Positions 61,226-64,000 of a stretch of 64,000 bases of DNA are shown piece after piece. The stretch is from contig AP017310.1 of assembly GCA_001548435.1 (NCBI GenBank), positions 34,207 through 98,206 of the forward strand. The letters are read 5' to 3'. The position numbers were made by a program, and so were the translations under genes. The notes under the pieces are model-generated. The model was not told the DNA's origin, searched no databases, and worked only from the letters and a program-made list of their open reading frames with translations. The stretch comes from Leptolyngbya sp. NIES-3755. GTDB taxonomy: Bacteria; Cyanobacteriota; Cyanobacteriia; Leptolyngbyales; Leptolyngbyaceae. Position 1 is the stretch's first letter. The number at the start of each line of letters is the position of its first letter.

Positions 61226-64000
61226 TTAATGCTGTTTGCGTCGCTTAGTCAATTTCAACCTCTGAAGGCTCAATTGCTCTAGCTCCTGTGCTTTGGTTTG
61301 CTGGTATTGCTGCTCGGCTGCAACGATCCAGGTCATGAGTTCTTTTAATGGCACATCCGGTTGTTCGGCAATTTGATGTAAAACCGTTGAAAAACACTGT
61401 AGCCATTGACTCATAACGTCGGCATCCAATCGATTCGAGTCGTACAACAGTTGCAGCGACAACTCTGTTTCGGGAATCACTCGCACGGTGAGCGGGTAGC
61501 CATTATTCACGCTGGAACTGACTCGCTGAATCTCTAACTGAGTCGATCGCTGTCGCAAGGATTCATCGATCGGGTAATTCTCAAATACAATCAGGCTCTC
61601 AAATAGCGGTAAGCCCGGAGCAAGATCGCTCCACCGCTGAATTTGTACCAGTGGCGTGTATTCATACTGTCGGGCTTCACTTTGTTGAACTTGAATGGCT
61701 TGAAGCCAGGGAATGAAAGCAGCATCCGGATGAATCTGCACTCGCACGGGCAGAGTATTGATAAACATCCCAATCATAGAATTTGAGTCAGATAGCGTCA
61801 CCGGACGACCTGCTGTTGTTGCACCAAATACTACATCCTCGCTACCACTGTGATAACTCAATAACAGCGCCCAAACTCCCTGAATCAGCGTATTCAACGT
61901 TAGCCGATGCTGTTGAACCAGGGATTGCAGCGCGGCGGTTGTTTGGGGCGGGAGCGATCGCGACAGAATCACGGCTTCACTGGCTCGATCGATTTTGGCT
62001 GACGAGTTATTGAAGCGGGTTGGAGTCGTAAATCCTTGCAGCATTCGACTCCAAAAGGTTTCGGCTGAAGCAAGATCCTGATTGTTTAACCAGGTGATGT
62101 AATTCCGGTAAGGACGAGTCGGCGATGAAAGCACTGATTGTCCCTGATAGAGCCGTTCATAGGTAGTGAACACTTCCTGAAATACCAGCGACACAGACCA
62201 TCCATCTAGAATCAAATGATGGAAATGCCAGATAAATCGGTAGGTATCGTCTGTCAGTCGGATCAGGAGAATCCGACTCAGTGGAGCTTGATGGATTTCA
62301 AATCCACGCTGACGATCGTCTTTCAACAAAGCGTCAATCTGGGCTTGCTGCTGTTCCGAAGACGAGTTGCGCCAGTCTGCTTCTTGCCAAGATAGGAAAG
62401 CCTGCTGTCGTACAACTTGTAAGGGTCGATCGAGTCCTTCCCAAACAAAAGCAGTCCGAAAAACAGGATGGCGATCGACGATTTGTTGCCAGGTTTGCCG
62501 GAGAACAACAGTATCCAATTTTCCACACAAATTAAACGAGAGTTGAGTGCTGTAGAGTCCGTGATTTGGTGCATACAGCGTGTGAAACAAGATCCCCTGC
62601 TGTGCTGGAGAGAGCGGATACAAGTCTTCAATTGTGCGATCGCTGCCAACTAATCGATCCAGTGTTACTTGATCCAGTCCTGCAAGCGGAAAGTCCGAAG
62701 GGGTTCTGCCTCCAGCACTAAGAGACAAGCAATGATCAATCAATGTTCTCAAGGATGCGACAAAGGTTTGCATGAGCGCGGCGATCGTGGCGGATTGATG
62801 CACTGCTTGGCTGTAGGTGCAGTTGAGATGCAGTTGTCCTCCTGTGACTCCAGCCTGAATGTCCAATAGATGATAGCGACTGCCGGACAAACTTTGCAGG
62901 GGTGCAGCAGACTCCGGCGCAAGCTCGAATAGAGAAGACTCTGGCAGCAACTGATCAAACTGACCCAGATAATTAAAGCTAACTTGGGCTTGAGGCAGCG
63001 ATCGTAGTGGTTCAACAGTGTTTTGATTGAGATAGCGCAGCACTCCATAGCTCAATCCGCGAGTCGGAATCCGGCGTAGCTGCTCTTTAATCGATTTCAA
63101 TGCTTCAGCCGGATCAGTGATATTCGTCAAATCTAGCTGCACTGGAAATAGCGTGGTAAACCAGCCAACTGTCCGTGATACGTCTATGTCTTCCCAAAGC
63201 TGTTCGCGTCCGTGACCTTCCAGATTTACCAGCAGTCGGGAAGTTCCAGTCCATTGAGCGAATGCCTGAACCAGTGCGGTTAGCAGCACATCATTAATTT
63301 GAGTGCGATAAATAACAGGCACCTGCTGCAATAACATCTGTGTTTCTGTCTGATTCAGACTAACGGACAGCGTTTGAGTGCTGGCAACGGTGTTAATTCC
63401 ATTTGGGAAATCGATCGGAAGCGGCTCTGTCCAACTGAGAGACCGCCAATGGGTTTGAGTTTGTTGTAATTCCTCAGACTGCGAATAGAGTTGCAACCGT
63501 TGCGACCACTGTTTAAAGGCAGTCGTTTTTGCAGGTAGCTGCATGCCGCGTTCCTGAAGCTGCTGCTGATAGAGCGTTTGAAAATCCTCTAACAAGATGC
63601 GCCAGGACACCCCATCCACAACTAAATGATGGATGATAAACAACAGACGACTGGATTTGTTAGCACCAAAATTAAACCAGACCACCCGCATCAGCGCTCC
63701 CTCTGCCAGATTCAGACTGGCTTGCAGTTGCTCGATCGATCTAACCATTGCACTATTTTGTTGCGCGTCTGGCAGTGCAGACAAATCGATCTCCACACAG
63801 GGATCAGGTGACAATTCTGCATTCACCGCTTTCCAACCGTTTTCTTCTTGGTAAAACTGCGATCGTAGGGCATCGTGATGGCTCAGTAACTGCTGCACTA
63901 CCTGTTTAAGAACAGTGAAATCTAGCCGTTGATGCACCGTCAGCAATACTGCCTGATTCCAATGGTGTAGGTCTGGCAACGACTGCTCAAAAAACCAGTG
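61226..64000 (-). CDS. NRPS, partial: epimerase domain then C-terminal condensation domain
   Basis: The frame is open to the right edge of the window, so the N-terminal modules are missing. The visible 925 residues hold an epimerisation domain (IIHHLVVDGVSWRILLED, then FNYLGQ) and a full condensation domain (DLYPLSPAQQGILFHTLYAP, HHLILDG) that ends the protein with only a short Gln/Leu/Arg-rich tail. There is no adenylation domain after the last condensation domain: that domain must act with the Asp module encoded by the gene at 55619-60136. Ending in a catalytic C domain while the next protein begins with an interface domain is the C-interface-A order split between two proteins. Confidence 0.92.
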   Translation of the reverse strand, partial: HWFFEQSLPDLHHWNQAVLLTVHQRLDFTVLKQVVQQLLSHHDALRSQFYQEENGWKAVNAELSPDPCVEIDLSALPDAQQNSAMVRSIEQLQASLNLAEGALMRVVWFNFGANKSSRLLFIIHHLVVDGVSWRILLEDFQTLYQQQLQERGMQLPAKTTAFKQWSQRLQLYSQSEELQQTQTHWRSLSWTEPLPIDFPNGINTVASTQTLSVSLNQTETQMLLQQVPVIYRTQINDVLLTALVQAFAQWTGTSRLLVNLEGHGREQLWEDIDVSRTVGWFTTLFPVQLDLTNITDPAEALKSIKEQLRRIPTRGLSYGVLRYLNQNTVEPLRSLPQAQVSFNYLGQFDQLLPESSLFELAPESAAPLQSLSGSRYHLLDIQAGVTGGQLHLNCTYSQAVHQSATIAALMQTFVASLRTLIDHCLSLSAGGRTPSDFPLAGLDQVTLDRLVGSDRTIEDLYPLSPAQQGILFHTLYAPNHGLYSTQLSFNLCGKLDTVVLRQTWQQIVDRHPVFRTAFVWEGLDRPLQVVRQQAFLSWQEADWRNSSSEQQQAQIDALLKDDRQRGFEIHQAPLSRILLIRLTDDTYRFIWHFHHLILDGWSVSLVFQEVFTTYERLYQGQSVLSSPTRPYRNYITWLNNQDLASAETFWSRMLQGFTTPTRFNNSSAKIDRASEAVILSRSLPPQTTAALQSLVQQHRLTLNTLIQGVWALLLSYHSGSEDVVFGATTAGRPVTLSDSNSMIGMFINTLPVRVQIHPDAAFIPWLQAIQVQQSEARQYEYTPLVQIQRWSDLAPGLPLFESLIVFENYPIDESLRQRSTQLEIQRVSSSVNNGYPLTVRVIPETELSLQLLYDSNRLDADVMSQWLQCFSTVLHQIAEQPDVPLKELMTWIVAAEQQYQQTKAQELEQLSLQRLKLTKRRKQH

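Noticed and set aside
1..64000. CRISPR arrays, rRNA and tRNA genes
   Set aside because: No regularly spaced direct repeats of CRISPR size and no tRNA- or rRNA-like sequences were noticed while reading; the only regular array is the three iteron-like repeats.
1..64000. Fur-box control of the siderophore genes
   Set aside because: The promoters of both siderophore operons lie outside the window or were not identifiable; no convincing GATAAT-type palindrome was seen in the intergenic regions.

Overview
The window looks like part of a large plasmid (or plasmid-like region) of a filamentous cyanobacterium, probably a Leptolyngbya-type strain. Evidence for a cyanobacterium: the HIP1-type palindrome GCGATCGC occurs throughout, and many families are typical of cyanobacteria (DevBCA exporters, DUF433/PIN pairs, an AEP-helicase plasmid Rep). 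Evidence for a plasmid: ParA/ParB, a Rep gene preceded by three 21-bp iterons, and a relaxase with a MobC-like partner. Species and plasmid size cannot be read from the sequence.

Layout. (1) 1-9.9 kb, plus strand: a siderophore transport operon with the end of a TonB-dependent receptor, FecB-type lipoprotein, MFS exporter, ferredoxin/sucrase-like reductase, two FecCD permeases and a DevB-DevC-DevA export unit. (2) 10-28.7 kb: a minimal tyrosine recombinase followed by a defence island. A tight minus-strand operon encodes a DUF1156 DNA methylase, a PD-(D/E)XK-like protein, a VapB/VapC pair and a PLD-nuclease/SNF2 helicase. Its probable partner, a DUF499 ATPase, lies 7 kb away; in between are an AAA-ATPase/S8-protease pair (IetAS type), a DUF433/PIN toxin-antitoxin pair, an HNH protein and a MerR-like protein. 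(3) 28.8-50.3 kb: plasmid backbone. It holds a seven-gene membrane/ATPase operon of unknown function, small regulators, an Rpn-type nuclease, mob genes with a nested coiled-coil frame inside the relaxase, a UPF1-like helicase, parAB, a decayed DUF1016 gene, an HTH protein, iterons and rep. (4) 50.5-51.15 kb: a DUF6788 gene framed by long inverted repeats, and an IS1-type remnant. (5) 51.2-64 kb, minus strand: an NRPS operon running off the right edge.

How they work together. The NRPS order is (...E-C) | TauD/SyrP-like hydroxylase | interface-A(Asp)-PCP-E | C-A(Gly)-PCP-reductase. I infer a peptide siderophore carrying D-configured beta-hydroxyaspartate next to a C-terminal glycine that is released reductively. 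The left-hand genes would then export it, take up its ferric form and reduce the iron. If the molecule is a circular plasmid, the right-hand NRPS operon and left-hand transport operon may form one divergent siderophore locus across the join; this is untested.

The most unusual items are the split condensation/interface module with its hydroxylase, the toxin-antitoxin pair built into the restriction-like operon, the nested frame in the relaxase, the seven-gene membrane/ATPase operon, and a long inverted repeat shared by 10.8 kb and 50.5-51 kb.
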